From NCBI GenBank assembly GCA_000711775.1, contig ARYC01002600.1, positions 1 through 64,000 on the forward strand: DNA of 64,000 nucleotides, in the 5' to 3' direction. How positions within the stretch are numbered: the stretch's first letter is position 1; the number at the start of each line of letters is the position of its first letter. A program made the position numbers and the translations under genes. Of this stretch, positions 32,614 to 44,866 are shown piece after piece. The stretch comes from Oxytricha trifallax. Lineage: Eukaryota > Ciliophora > Spirotrichea > Sporadotrichida > Oxytrichidae. The notes under the pieces are model-generated. The model did no database searches. It saw only the letters and a program-made list of their open reading frames with translations, and was not told the origin of the DNA.

Positions 32614-33810
32614 GGAATTAAAGTTATTGAAATTATTGGTAAAAGGATTTATTTTTTATAAATTAATATTATAATATTTGTTGTATTTTTTATTAAGCAT
32701 CATTTTTTTATCTCACAAAAATAAATATTTAAAGTAAAAGTTATTTAAAATATTTGAATATTAATTAAAATTAATATTAAAAGTTTAAAAAAAATTCAAT
32801 TGACATGACTTAATTCTCACCTAAAAATGCTTCTATTAAAATTTCGTGAATTAGTAATTTGTATATTATATTTGTTAATTAAATTTATATAAATTAAAAA
32901 AATTCCAATTCAAATTATTGTAAAATTCATTAATGTTGCAAGAATGAATTTAAATAAGTTTATCTATCTTTTTTTTGTTGTTGTTGTAAGTTTGATAGTA
33001 TTTATTGAATTATATAAATAAATCATATATATATATATCATTATTTAAATGTACACAATTCTATATATATATATATATTCTCTTAATTATTTTTAAACTG
33101 TAGCAACTATGATAAAATTACTTAAATATAAACAATTGATTAAAAAATATGAGAATTTGATTACACAAAGTATAAAATACTAAATTTCAAAATATGATTT
33201 ATACATACAACTGTTTTTTATTATACTGAGCATTTAGAATTGCATTAATTAAACATAAATTCATTTTATTACTCTAATATCTTAGTCTTTTTAAGCAAGT
33301 AAGTTCTGTTTAAATTTATTAATTATCAATTATGTATGAAAAAATTTATATAAATAATTTCAAAAAATAAACTTTACTCCTAACTTTACCAATTATTTAT
33401 TTAGATTAAATAAGTTCATTATTTGAAATACTTTCTTCAAATAGACCAATATTATTTATGGAATGTTTGCTGATTTAAATTTATATAATAGATTAATTTT
33501 TGCTTTAAATTTTAGTGAATAAATTGAGATTTATTTAAAAAAATCAATTCTAATATTAATGATTAGTTTATCATAAATAAATTGATATTATAAATAAAAT
33601 TTTATCATATAATTTTTTTTTAGAATATTTAAACACCAACACATACTTAATATAATTAAATTAAATTTTTAATTTAGCATTTAATTTTCAAGCTCTTACA
33701 ATAGAATTAAATCCTTTAATTTGAATATTTAAATTAAATTTATTTAATTAAAAATGATTTTTAATAAATAAATTTATATAATTAAATAAAATACATTAAT
33801 TTTTAATAAT
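32614..33810. other. Divergent spacer with an AT dinucleotide run
   Basis: 1.2 kb between divergent B and A2 genes. It holds two (AT)n runs near 33029-33040 and 33064-33080 and a GTT/TTG triplet run near 32975-32990. No gene. Any promoters for both genes must lie here, but no motif can be named. Confidence 0.4.
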
Positions 33811-34461
33811 ATGAATAAGAATAAATGCAATATATGCTAATAAAGTTTCCAACTGTTGAATTTGTACAACAAGAAGTAATATGCATGTGATAACTTCTAT
33901 CATTTCAATAAAGATTACATAGACAATTTTATGCATCGAAAAGAAATCTAATTTCTCTGTGACGTTTGTTACAAAAAAGAATTACTTCAAAAGAAATTTA
34001 TGAAACTTGAGGTTAATATATACAAGAATTTCTAAAATCAAACTACTAATATAAAAAGCTCATTATATGACAAATTTGAGAAATATTTTCTGGAGACTAT
34101 CAGCATATTGAAGGAAAATATAAATTATATCAACAAAAAATTAAAACAGGTAATTTAAATTGCAGAGACTCCAATCATTTTAATAAACAGTATAATCTAG
34201 CAAGCTAAATAGAGCATTTAAAGTAATTTGTAAATGGATATTGAAGCTTCAAATAAAAAGATAGAGAAGATTTAATAATCAAAGATTCAGTTTATTAATT
34301 AAAATAAAGAAAATTTGCAAGAAAATCTTATGGATGAAGAAGAGGTTTCTTTATTTTATGAAAAATAAATTTAAAAGCTTAAGATTGACCACAAAAAGGA
34401 ATTATTAAGTAAAATTAAGTAAATAGGAGAATTCATCGTCAAAGATTCTTAAAAGAAATGA
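33811..34461 (+). CDS. Zinc-domain coiled-coil protein, subgroup A2, 216 aa
   Basis: MNKNKCNICQQSFQLLNLY, then YACDNFYHFNKDYIDN and FLCDVCYKKELLQKKF, the same Cys domain as the 25951 gene apart from two residues dropped near the start. It goes on with LYDKFEKYFLETISILKEN, ETPIILINSIIQQAKQSIQ and FYEKQIQKLKIDHKKE, ending FIVKDSQKK. The usual TPIQ motif is TPII here. Upstream of the ATG is the A/T-rich sequence seen before other A2 genes. Intact. Confidence 0.85.
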
Positions 34462-36052
34462 AAATCGGTTTAAGTTTAATTTGATCATTTTTATTATGAA
34501 TAAATTATTGCTTGATTAAAAAATAGTTAAACTAATTAATAGAACATATTGAATTAATTTTTTTGATAATCTTTCTTATATTATTTTGTATTTAATTAAT
34601 TGTATTTTACTTTTGTAATTGTAATTTTTAATTTAAATAAGTTTAAATAATAAAATGGTGGAGTGAGAGGTTATATTGAAAAAATATAATTAATAATAAA
34701 TAATTAACTGTAGTATACTAGCCAAAGATTATTTAAGTATTTTTTGATAATTATTTTTAAAGAAAAAGAAATCAAATTTGGGGTTTGATGTATTTAAGAT
34801 TTTGAGTCGTGAAAGTTTTTTGTCCCTAAAGTAGTATTTGTACAAATGGAGGAATTTTTGCTATCTCACATAAGTAATTTCCTGTTACACATAAAAATCT
34901 ATAATATTTTATGAAGTTCTCAAATCTAAATCATTATTTATCTTATAATAATTCATATTTTAACATCCAGTATTTTTATCATGATAAAAATATCTTATAT
35001 TATGAATTAAAATTATAAGTGCAATATATTTACTAAATATAATAAAATGGATAAATATAAACCTAGAAATTAAAATTAAATTTTTTATTTAGACTTCATG
35101 TATAATATTTAACATTATGTTGGGAACAATAAACTTCCGTAGGGGAGGGAAAATACACAGCTGCAAGAAACTTCTACCAAAGATTTAATTCTTATCTTCT
35201 AATAATTTAAAATTATTTTTTTATGAATTTTAATCTTACATCTTTAAATGGGATTTGGCTTGTGTTAAAATAATTGACTTTTATAAATTTTAAACATTCA
35301 TATTTATGTATTAATATTCAGTAAACTTTTTTAAAAGATGATTTAATAATCCCAAAAAAAATTTAAATTTATTAAATATCTTATTTATAATTTATTAAGT
35401 CAAAATGCTTATTATTTACCAAAGAACTTCCCCCAAATTATCGTAAATTAATTGTTTTAATGATAACCAAAAAAATTTAAAGATTTTTACCATTTAATTT
35501 GCTAAAAATTAGTCCCAAAAATATATATATATAACATTTATATCCAATTATATTTTAAATGATTAATTTAATGATCAAGGATTCATTATAATAAAAAGCT
35601 TATAATTAGGCAACAGCCCACAATTATTTTCAATCTTTTTATAGTTTAATATATTTATTCAATACTATGATCTTGATATGAATTTCTATAATTCACTAAT
35701 ACTATGTACCAGTTGTAAACAAATGTCTCGTTATTTAAATAATTTTGAATAACTATAATTTAGGAGCAAATCTTTGATTATCTTATTGGATAAAATATGA
35801 GCTCAAATAGAAGCATGCATATAATGTTAATTCAAATTCATTCTAAGAATATTATTTATTTTTCTTATAATGATCTTTTATATGTCTAATTTAATTTGAT
35901 TGATTAACAATTAATTAAAAGGCTTTATAATAAATAACAAAATTCCAATTAAAAATTATAAAACGTAAATCTATTATATATAATTTAATTAATTAGTACT
36001 ATTTATTATCTTTATTCCAGCTTATTTAATAAATTAGAATAATCATATTAAA
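34462..36052. other. Convergent spacer; duplicate of 26.6-28.2 kb
   Basis: 1.59 kb between the A2 and A3 genes, almost the same length as the first copy (1.58 kb). The GC-richer patch at 35120-35190 (CTTCCGTAGGGGAGGG...) has no recognised motif. No gene read. Confidence 0.45.
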
Positions 36053-36712
36053 TCACTCAGTTTGAGGATCTTTTATGATAAAAGGCTTAATTTTTTCAAG
36101 CTTTATGAGCTCCTCACTTTTCATTTCGATTCTGAGTTTTGATATTTGTTTGTTGTAAAACTAGACTGCATCCTCTGGGGATATTAATTCACTAGCAATA
36201 TGCTCTTTATTTTATTCCAAGTATGAATCCTTCAATTAATTTAGTTTCACCTTCTTATTATTCAACAATTCAATCTCCTCCTTTAAGTTTGACTTAAGGC
36301 CTTATTATATTTACTAAAATATGTCATTAATATATGATATGGGATCATTAATATTCTATAGCAATGATACCTTAAGTTCTTTATTAATTTAAAAAAGATT
36401 ATCCTAAAGTATTTTTGCAGTATCGTCAAAGTATTTCTGAAATTCATATCCAAAGATATTTTTATTTTGTAATTTTTAAATTTAATTTTATTACTTTTTC
36501 TCTATATTTTCTATTTCAGGTATGACAATTTTTAGTTCATAGCATCCTTGACATAAAAAATTTATTTCTTGTTCGAAATTCAAACATTTTTTTATGTAAA
36601 GCCTTGTTAAGGTTTTAAAACTATCACAGCTAATTTCATTAGTACTATGAATTCTTAGTTTTTTGAATCTCTAATTGCAACAAGAGCATTAATATAGTCC
36701 ATCGTTCATCAT
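36053..36712 (-). CDS. Zinc-domain coiled-coil protein, subgroup A3, 219 aa
   Basis: MMNDGLYQCSCCNQRFKKLRI, EISCDSFKTL and FLCQGCYELKI form the Cys domain; the usual CCD is SCD here. The coiled coil keeps FQKYFDDTAKILQDN, NDPISYINDIFQQIQQGL, KKVKLNQLKDSYLEQNKEHI and FYNKQISKLRIEMK, ending PFIIKDPQTE. The C-terminal two thirds is nearly the same as the 28188 gene, whereas residues 60-85 differ greatly. This again places variation right after the Cys domain. Either of two adjacent ATGs may start translation. Intact. Confidence 0.85.
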
Positions 36713-36862
36713 AAGTAATTAAGCATACATTATTTATAATTAAAATATAAAAGAAATATTATGAGATGTATTTAAAGGATAGTCCCTAAACATTCAAAAG
36801 TTTTGACTAAATGTAATTTAATATAAAAAAATTCAAATATTTGTCCAATAATAAGATTATAG

Positions 36863-38511
36863 GGCCCCCCCCCCAAAAACACGCAAAAAATTTTATCCGA
36901 TTATTTTTTTTCCGTAATTACGTATTTATTTTTTTACGTAATTTTAAAAATCTGAAAATACGTAAAAATGAATTTTATTACTTTTTTAAGTCAATTTTTA
37001 TTAAAATATTTTGCCATGTATAATCATCATATATTGAATATAAATTTTATTTTATATTTTTACTTTTAAATTTAAAATTACATTTATATTTTACATTTAA
37101 TATATTTTTTTATTTTTTAAATTTTAATAATTACTTAACATTAAAATGATATGCATAAAATTGTAAATTTGTTAATAATAATTTAATAAATTTTAAGGAA
37201 TTTACTAATTCTTAAAACTTCAATGAAGATTACTTGACTAATTTTAGCTATTAATTTAAAAAATGATTATGATTCAAATTTTTTATAAAATTATTATGTT
37301 CCTTAATGTTCTTAAGATTTATAAATGAATTGAGCTTAATATTTTAGTAACAAAAATATAAAAGGATTAATAATTTTTTTTAAAAAAATAATATCAGTTA
37401 AACTAGTAATAATTAAAAAATATCTTCTTTGACTTATTATTATTCTACTTCTAATTCGTTATAAAAAATTTGATGATGAATAAATAAAATAAAATACTAT
37501 CACTCTCAACATCATCTTACACTCACTACAAACAGATTTAAGATTATATTAATTTAATCATGAGCTATGGTGCAATAGCTCTACAAGATTTTCTGAACCT
37601 TATTTATAAAATTTAAATAGATATTTACACTTAAATTCATTTGTACTAAATATTTTAATTGACTAATTTCTATAGAAAGATTAAATTATACATTTAGAGT
37701 ATATTATAAACCAATAAATTATTGTATAAAATATGTGTATTAATTAAGGAAACATATTAATATTGAATATCTATAAGAAATTAATAGAATTATGAAGTAT
37801 ATAACTTAATCTTAAAATAATTAATTATTAAATTGATTTGTACAACGGAAAAATTGGTTAAGTTTTGTAATTCATGAATTATCTTACTAAAATTGTTTCT
37901 AGAATTTTTTAAATTTAAAATAGACGATTTGTTTCTTTAAATTAATCAGTTATAATTTATGGTCAAATTGAAAACTTTCTTGTTTGATTAAGGAATATTA
38001 CTTTAGTAAAATTGAGTTAAAATTACGGATATATCGAAGAATTGATTTATTGTTAATTAATGTCACTCTAATTGATAACTTAAACGATTTTTATTTCATA
38101 TTCATTTATCCAAATCGAAGGTATTTTAATTATTTTTTTAATATTCGAGAATATTTAAATATACGATTTTAAATGAAACTTAGCAATAGTATTTAAAAGT
38201 GATTAATATAGTTTATTTTCAAGATTTAAGATTTAGATATTACTTATATAGGTATATACTATAATGTTATATAGTGTAAATATCAATCAAATTTCACAAT
38301 TTTTATTCAAGAAATTTATCAAAATTCATAATATTTTTTAATAATTACTTAAAAAAGCAAAGTCTTATTAATAATGTAATTTATGACTTAAAAAAGTAAT
38401 AAAATTCATTTTTACGTATTTTCAGATTTTTAAAATTACGTAAAAAAATTAATACGTAATTACTGATAAAAAATAATCGGATAAAATTTTTTGCGTGTTT
38501 TTGGGGGGGCC
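36863..38511. mobile_element. 1.65-kb inverted-repeat DNA element, C10 end, perfect 8-bp target duplication
   Basis: The left end is GGCCCCCCCCCCAAAAACAC and the right end is its complement with seven G instead of ten. The arms (about 36863-36992 and 38384-38511) remain alike through TTTTACGTAATTTTAAAAAT. GATTATAG is repeated directly outside both ends (36855-36862 and 38512-38519), a clean 8-bp target duplication. The interior, 1.4 kb, has no credible gene. 8-bp duplications are typical of hAT-type and some other DNA transposons. The identical duplication suggests recent insertion. Two 60-odd codon frames inside are chance. Confidence 0.85.
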
Positions 38512-38519
38512 GATTATAG

Positions 38520-39507
38520 TGTATGTAATTTAAAGCATAATTATAAATTTAAACAATTAAAGAGTAAAAACTATTTTTTCAAATTTTAATTCTATAACTT
38601 TTATTTTTATTAATATGTCCAAAGAACAGTCATATGTCTCTCATATATAATCTATTTTTTTGTGTACATGTTCTATTCTAGATCTCTCTTACAACTGTTC
38701 AAACCGAAACTCAACCATAAACCCGAAACTACTCCTCATTTGTTTTCCTCTCTAACTCGTCAGAATCTTTTTAATTAAAAAGTCTAGAATATATCAATAA
38801 TTCATGATTTCTCGAACATGAAATTCTTAGATGTTTCTTTGAGATTTAATAATTATTATTATAATGAATTTATTTCCTTTCTCAATTTGTTTAAGTAATT
38901 GGACTAATTTAAATTTAGCCATTAATTGACTTAAATAAGATATCATTTATAAAAGTATATAATTGTTATATCATCATGAAGCGAGAATCAAAATTTTCTG
39001 ACATACTTTATAAATTCAAACTTATTAAGTTGAATCTACCATAATATTATCAATTTCATTTAAAATTGGACGCAGGCATATATTTTAATTTCAACTTTTT
39101 CTTTTAATAAATCTCTAATTAAAATAATGTAGTTTAAAGGTATTTATAAATTATGGTTGCAAAACAAAATTGTTTTTTGTTGTACAATCCATAAAAAATA
39201 TAAATTAAAATTTCATATTTCAGAATTTAGAAATTAAATATGATTATCCTGTTAGAAATTGGAATTTAAAGTAGTTTTATAACAAATATAATAAGTTTTT
39301 CTTTTGATGTCAAATTTCATGCTCTAAAATTAATATTTGTTGAATTATAATTCTTAAAATATTTATTTTATTTAAGAATCTTATATTTAAGAAAATTCGC
39401 ATATAAAAATAAAGTAGTTTAAAATTAAAAGCTAATTGAACAACAGTATAAATATTAAATATATTGAAATTGCTATAATACAAAAATAAAAATAAGTTTT
39501 TTTAAAT
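38520..39507. other. Spacer with a GC-richer patch
   Basis: 38640-38775 (around GTTCAAACCGAAACTCAACC and CTCTCTAACTCGTCAG) is less AT-rich than its flanks but has no motif I can name. The rest is A/T-rich. Confidence 0.35.
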
Positions 39508-41116
39508 ATGGAAAAGTTATAGAAATGCAATATTTGCAAAAATCCATTCACTTTTTTGAATTTATACAACAAAAGCTATTATAATTGTGATAATCTTGAT
39601 GATTTCAAGAAAGTGTAAATGTAGATGATTTCAAGAAAGTGTAAATGTAGAACATTATTATAATGCAAAATTTATAATTTTTATGCGATTAATGCTATAA
39701 AAATGAAATATTTTAGAGAGGTTTTATTAAACTAGAGCTTAAATTAATTAAAGCATAGTCAATATATAGTAGCAAACTTTAAAGCACTTTATACAACAAA
39801 TTTGAAAAATATTTTAAAGAAACTGCGATGATTTTAAAGAATAATCTACAATATATTGATAGATGTTATAAATCGATTATTTAAAATGCTGATACACCAA
39901 TTTAATTAATTAATTGGATTTTCAAGTAGACTTAATAGAGTATTTAAACTTAATTATAGGTAGAAATCGATAATTCAAATAAAAAATTGGAGAAACTAAA
40001 TGAATCAAAATCTCAATTTATGAATTTAAATAAACAGAATTTGCAAGATAACTTAATAAATTAAAACCCTACAGCCTTTTTAAAATAAAATTTAGTATTT
40101 ATATATAAGTTTTAATTTTTCAAAGTACTGATTATGTAATGAAAAAAAACAATATTATTTGAATAATTTCTACTCTCTCCATAAAAGAAGCCCGCTTTTC
40201 TTTTTAATAATAAAATATTAAAATATTTAATTCTTAACAGTTTAAAATGAATTCTATTAAGAATAAATAGTGGTTCTTTAATATTAAAAGCTTTGGTTCT
40301 AGCAATTACAAATTAAATGATTTTTCAAGTTTCATAATGAAGCACACTAGAAAATATTACAGAATTAATGATAAAATATCTTAGAACCATGATTGATAAA
40401 ATGAATTTATTTGGAAGATTATAGTGAAGGAATCTAACATGAAATAAGCTAATGTTTTCGAAAAAATGCTATTATAATTAAAGGAATTCCAGCAGCATCC
40501 ATAATTTCTTATCACATGCACAGGGAATATTAAGAAAGTAGAAAATTTATAGATATTATTTTTTCAATTTCTCTAAAATTTTAGAACACATATTGAATGC
40601 CCCGTTGTAAGTTAAATTTAGCTTGATATTATGCTGGCATTAGAAGCTAGCTATTATAAATTCGTTTAAAATAGATTAATCTTGATAAGAAAAATTCAGA
40701 TTTTTTATCATATCCATTCTATTACATTAAATATAAATTAGAAAAATTATATTGACATTGTTTTAACCAGTCATTAATATTAAAAAAATTAAGTAGTGTC
40801 TTAAGATTAAAAAAGTAAGAATATTAAATTAATAGTACATTTTCTTATAATAAATGTTAATAGACACTACTAACTTTATTGAGAATTTTTAGTGAAATTT
40901 TGTAAATTAATAATTAAACATAAATAAATTAATGAAGTATAAAAATAAAGTAATTATGTCAAATTAAAAAGAGTTTTTTAAGTTTTAAATCAAGGGGATG
41001 CATGTAAATTCTTTGATAAATAAATTTAAAAGCTTAAAATTGAGTAGAAAACTGAAGCTTTAAGCAAAGTTAAAAACATACATCAATTCTTAATTGATGA
41101 TCCTTAAAATAAATGA
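39508..41116 (+). CDS. Zinc-domain coiled-coil gene, A1-like, interrupted by a 929-bp insertion and a 26-bp tandem duplication
   Basis: The start MEKLQKCNICKNPFTFLNLY and NCDNLDDFKK match A1/A2 genes. A 26-bp unit (39598-39623) is then repeated exactly (39624-39649) and shifts the frame. Beyond it FLCDQCYKNEIF, LYNKFEKYFKETAMILKNN and ADTPIQLINWIFKQTQQ follow. At 40057 the gene stops looking like the family and resumes at 40986 with GDACKFFDKQIQKLKIEQK, ending FLIDDPQNK. TAAAT occurs at both edges of the 929 bp. Taking out the insertion with one TAAAT and one copy of the 26-bp unit leaves exactly 218 codons, the family size. As it stands the gene is not readable through. Confidence 0.65.
39598..39649 (+). 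repeat. Exact 26-bp tandem duplication inside a gene
   Basis: The unit starts GATGATTTCAAGAAAGTG and is repeated once without change. Its length is not a multiple of three, so it breaks the frame. A 26-bp TA-bounded segment would also be within the size range of the smallest Paramecium IESs, but simple duplication explains it. Confidence 0.8.
40057..40985 (+). other. 929-bp insertion in a gene, flanked by TAAAT, carrying its own reading frame
   Basis: TAAAT at 40057-40061 and 40986-40990 flanks the segment. Just inside, the ends read TTAAAAC and its complement GTTTTAA. A frame of 212 codons runs inside it (see 40247). It could be an IES, an insertion of unknown class, or a local translocation. 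The ends do not fit the TAYAG-type consensus. Confidence 0.55.
40247..40882 (+). pseudogene. Unrecognised reading frame inside the 929-bp insertion, one internal TGA
   Basis: Starts MNSIKNKQWFFNIKSFGSSN and is open for 212 codons with TAA/TAG as Gln, apart from one TGA at 40394-40396. Protein-like stretches include FSSFIMKHTRKYYRINDKIS before the TGA and FLITCTGNIKKVENLQILFF and CPVVSQIQLDIMLALEASYY after it. There is no CxxC motif and no similarity to the array that I can see. The better codon content up to about 40670 suggests a real former gene; the last 60 codons look like random A/T. Not recognised. Confidence 0.4.
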
Positions 41117-42080
41117 AAATTTAAATTTATATTTTTTGTTTATTGCCATTTTCATTTTAATCTATAATATAATTAATTTAAAAGAAATTAAATAGAATTT
41201 AATTGTTATTGTTAATTTATAATAAAAAGGGATAATATAATTATAAGAATTTATGCATTATTATAATTTTACTTTGTTTATAAAATATTAATAATAGTAC
41301 ATAATATTAAATTATTGATTATTCTTATTAAATATATCAATATGATATTATGTTTGAAAATATAAGACTAGTGTAAAAATTATTATTAGTAGAGAAACAA
41401 AATTAAAATTAAAATTTTAATAATTATTTATAGATTTGGCAAACCATTTTTTGCACCAAAAAAAAAATTTTATTAATAAAAATTAAAAACAAAAAAGAAA
41501 TATAATAAACTTATTAACATTAAAAATAAACACCTTATTGCCCAATATTGTAGGAAAACATTTGAAATTAAAAATTATTTTAAATTAATTTAATATAAAT
41601 AAAAATAGTGATTGTTAAAGTTGGCTAAATTAAGCTATTTCGAGCTCAATCAAAAGAGATTTTTAAAATTAGCTGGATTTTATTAGTAATGTTACTATTT
41701 ATTGCAAATACTGGAGCATAAAAACTAGACTTTAATAATACTACTCTATATTAAATTAATTTCCCCTAAAAATTAAGTCAAATTAACTCGCTCTCGGAAT
41801 TCAATAAATATTATTACTCTTCAACTAAAATCCCGTTAATTTCTTTTAATTTTGAATTCTATTTAGAATGAGGCCAAGATCAGTTAAATTAGCCACCTTT
41901 AACTGCCATGTTAATATTTTATAATTAATTTAATTCAATTAATTTACCCTTTTTGAATGAATTCTTTCTATATTATGTTTTTTAATTAAAACCCTATTTT
42001 TAAACATATTTAAATGTACGATTATTGGAAAAATAAGTTTTCAACATTTAACGAAGGACTATGAACCTCTCTATAAATTT
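41117..42080. other. Convergent spacer
   Basis: No gene. 41640-41900 is slightly GC-richer without a motif. Confidence 0.4.
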
Positions 42081-42737
42081 TCAAATTTATATTTTTAAAT
42101 TAAATAATGATTTTAGCAAATCTTGCTTTGCTTGAATATTTAATTCTTAAATGCTCTTATCAAAAGCTTGATCATGAACATTTTAATTTAAAATTCCATT
42201 TTAAACGAGCTCCAGACAATTCACAATGCATTTTTACTGAGCAATTTAGATTTTCTTTTCATTTTCAATTGATATATCTATATCTTCTTGAATTATATCA
42301 CTCAATTTTACTATGTATCTATTTATATCCTACTTTAATATATTTGCTTAGTTTTTATAATCTATTTATGGTTTCATTCTTTCTTTTAAGAGTTTCTCTC
42401 TTAGTGATTCAAATTTAGAATTCTTAATAATATTCATAATTTGTGCGAACTTAGAATCTAAATCTATAATGGATTTCTAAGAATCTTGCTAATATAAACT
42501 CAAATAATTACTATGAAATTTATATTGTAGTGGGTTATATTCTTTTATAAATTCACTAATAATTTCTCTTGTATTTTTATGTTCATTGAAACATTCATTA
42601 CAAATTAATTAAAATTCTTGTGATATGTCCGCATGACAGCCGAAACAATCTCGTGGTTGATTAATTATCTTTCCATGATATTTGAAAAAGACTCTAGCAT
42701 TTTGTTTATTTTATTTACAAGTATCACATTGAAGCAT
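42081..42737 (-). CDS. Zinc-domain coiled-coil protein, subgroup B, 218 aa
   Basis: Cys ligands are C4, C7 (MLQCDTC), C31, C34 (DCFGCH) and C46, C49 (LICNECF). Three CxxC pairs give up to six Cys plus His35, so a two-zinc cross-brace is possible. The coiled coil carries SKFESLREKLLKERMK, IVKLSDIIQEDIDISIENEK and the B signature CLELVQNGILNQNVHDQAFD with SIQELNIQAKQDLLKSL. It resembles the genes at 48572 and 49546 most in the second half. A 103-codon plus-strand frame over its 3-prime half is a shadow. Intact. Confidence 0.8.
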
Positions 42738-43049
42738 GTTCAAGTTTTAATATATTTTAAAATAATTATAATAATTAAACGATTTCAATTATTATAATAT
42801 ATAACAATTTGTTAAAAGCATGATTTTTAAATTTTAAATGCAGCATATTTAAATTACAAGTTAATTATACATATTTATATTTTAAAAATAAGGATAAGAT
42901 TACATATTATTCGATTTATATATAAATTAAATATTAATAAATAAAATAGCAATAATTATACTTAATTGTAAATCATCTTAAATGTAACTAATCTTAAATT
43001 TTAGCAATTAATTTATTCATTCATAAACTTAAATATCTCATATTTTTAC

Positions 43050-43590
43050 AAATTAATGTAAAGCTATTGTTGCTATTTTCTATACAAAAATTCAATGCTC
43101 TTCTCAATTGCTTCCCCATGACACTATATCAATAAAATTTTATTTGGAAGTTCTTAGTAATTTTTCATGATTTACTACTTTCCATGTTCAATCTTATTCT
43201 TAGCTTCAAAATAATTAATCAATTTTGATTTGAATATTGTCATAGAAATTAGAAAAATTTTCATCTGTTGTATCTCTCTAAATATTTCTAAATAAGATAA
43301 TAATCTTAACTCTAATTAAAATTGTTTTGTGCAAGTTAATTTTTCAATTAAAATTGGTTAAACCATTCTGATTAATGTTTGCAACTTTATTTTTTAACTC
43401 ATTTAGCTATTCATTTATGTCAAGTAATAGATTTTTTTCATGTTTTCTTAGATTAAATATCCTTTTATCACATAAGTTTAAGAATTCTTGCATTGTAGTC
43501 AAATTTTCGTGAAGTTGTTATAATAAAATCTGTAATTATCTAAGATACTTTTAAATTTCAATAAAAATCTATTTATAGTTTCTCCACAAA
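43050..43590 (-). pseudogene. Subgroup B remnant
   Basis: The C-terminal part reads EAKNKIEHGKQQIMKNYQEL and CHGEAIEKSIEFLYRK, matching QAKNQIELGKQ and HDDAFEKSIQLL of the 31942 gene. An upstream block MQEFLNLCDKRIFNLRKHEK then LNELKNKVANINQNG corresponds to the central coiled coil. There is an in-frame TGA and at least one frame change, and the Cys domain is not found. It lies between two B/A2 genes in the third duplicated block. Confidence 0.55.
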
Positions 43591-44210
43591 TATAAAGAGA
43601 AAAATGAATAGCCTTACCTTTAGATTTATTATATATGAACAAAACGAAAATTATTTAAACAAAAATCTTACAAATAATCATAAAAATTTATATGTCATAC
43701 TATTATAAATATACATATTTTTATTATAATATATTCTAAATCTATTGATTAATTTATCATAAACAAAAATATTATAAACTATTTTTACAACTTAAATTTG
43801 AATTTAATAATTTTAAGATATTATTTAATAAATTTATAATTATCTTTACATATTTAATTTAGTGAACTAGTTTAACTGCAATTTCTATTCATAAAATATT
43901 TAAAATAATAAACATAATATTTTTTTTAGCAAATATGAAAGATTTAAAGAAATAAGACATAAATCATTTTAAATTGTGACGAAAAAATATTATAGGAAGT
44001 TTTAATCGAAGTGTTAAAATTTTGGTTAATTATCAATTTATAGTATCACAAAAAGTTTCCGTGATTAAAAAAAATATAAAAATAAGAATCAAAATCTTTA
44101 ATTCTAATATTTAAAATAGTTATTATCCATAAATTAATAATGGAAACTTTTCTTAAATTAAAATTTATAATTAATAAATTTAAATAATAAGATTGAAAAT
44201 TATTAGTAAG
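43591..44210. other. AT-rich spacer
   Basis: No gene is supported; a 65-codon minus-strand frame at 44046-44243 is open by chance and overlaps the next gene's start. Confidence 0.4.
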
Positions 44211-44866
44211 ATGCAATAGAATTAGAAATGCAATATTTGTCAAGAGAATAATTACTTATTGAACTTATACAACAAGAAATTATATGCATGTGATAACTTC
44301 TATCATTTCAATAAAGAATATATAAATAATTTTATGCTACGCAAAGAGATATACAATTTTTATGCGATAAATGTTTCAAAAATGAACTTCTAAAGAAAGA
44401 TTTTATGAAAATCGATATCAATTCACTGAATTTATAGCAAGATTAATATATTGACTATTAAAGCTCATTATATGATAAATTTGAGAAATACTTTCAGGAA
44501 ACTGCAACTATTTTGAAGGAAAATATTGATTATGTTGAAAATAAGGTTAAATAAGTAATCAAAAATGCAGATTCTCCAATCAAATTAATTAATTATATTT
44601 TCTAGCAAGCTAAATAGAGCATTTAAAGTAATTTGTAAATGGAAATTGAGCAGTCAAATAAAAAGATAGAGAAGATTCAATAATCAAAGATTCAGTTTAT
44701 TAATTAAAATAAAGAAAATTTGGAAGACAATCTAATAGATGAAGGGGAAGTTTTATTACTTTATGAAAGATAAATTTCAAAGCTTAGAATTGATCATAAA
44801 AAAGATTCTTTAGATAAAATTTAGAATATTTATGAATTCTTAATTATAGATCCTTAAACAAAATGA
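44211..44866 (+). pseudogene. Subgroup A2 zinc-domain gene with one frameshift
   Basis: Starts MQQNQKCNICQENNYLLNLY, ACDNFYHFNKEYINNFM, then RKEI. At about 44360 two extra bases (or one missing) break the frame. It resumes with FLCDKCFKNELLKKDF, LYDKFEKYFQETATILKEN, ADSPIKLINYIFQQAKQSIQ and LYERQISKLRIDHKK, ending FLIIDPQTK. The break lies exactly before the second CxxC, so the unspliced product would be a 50-residue stub. Every other family motif is intact, so the lesion is recent. The total length, 656, is two over a multiple of three. Confidence 0.75.

Noticed and set aside
33029-33080. (AT)n runs as a regulatory or origin signal
   Set aside because: Simple dinucleotide runs are expected at this base composition; no other origin feature is nearby.
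36841-38172. Two short frames in the C10-ended element
   Set aside because: Phe/Tyr/Ile-rich with no motif; one begins in the flank and runs through the inverted arm. Not a transposase.
42107-42418. 103-codon plus-strand frame rich in Leu/Tyr/Phe
   Set aside because: Antisense to the intact minus-strand subgroup B gene at 42081-42737.
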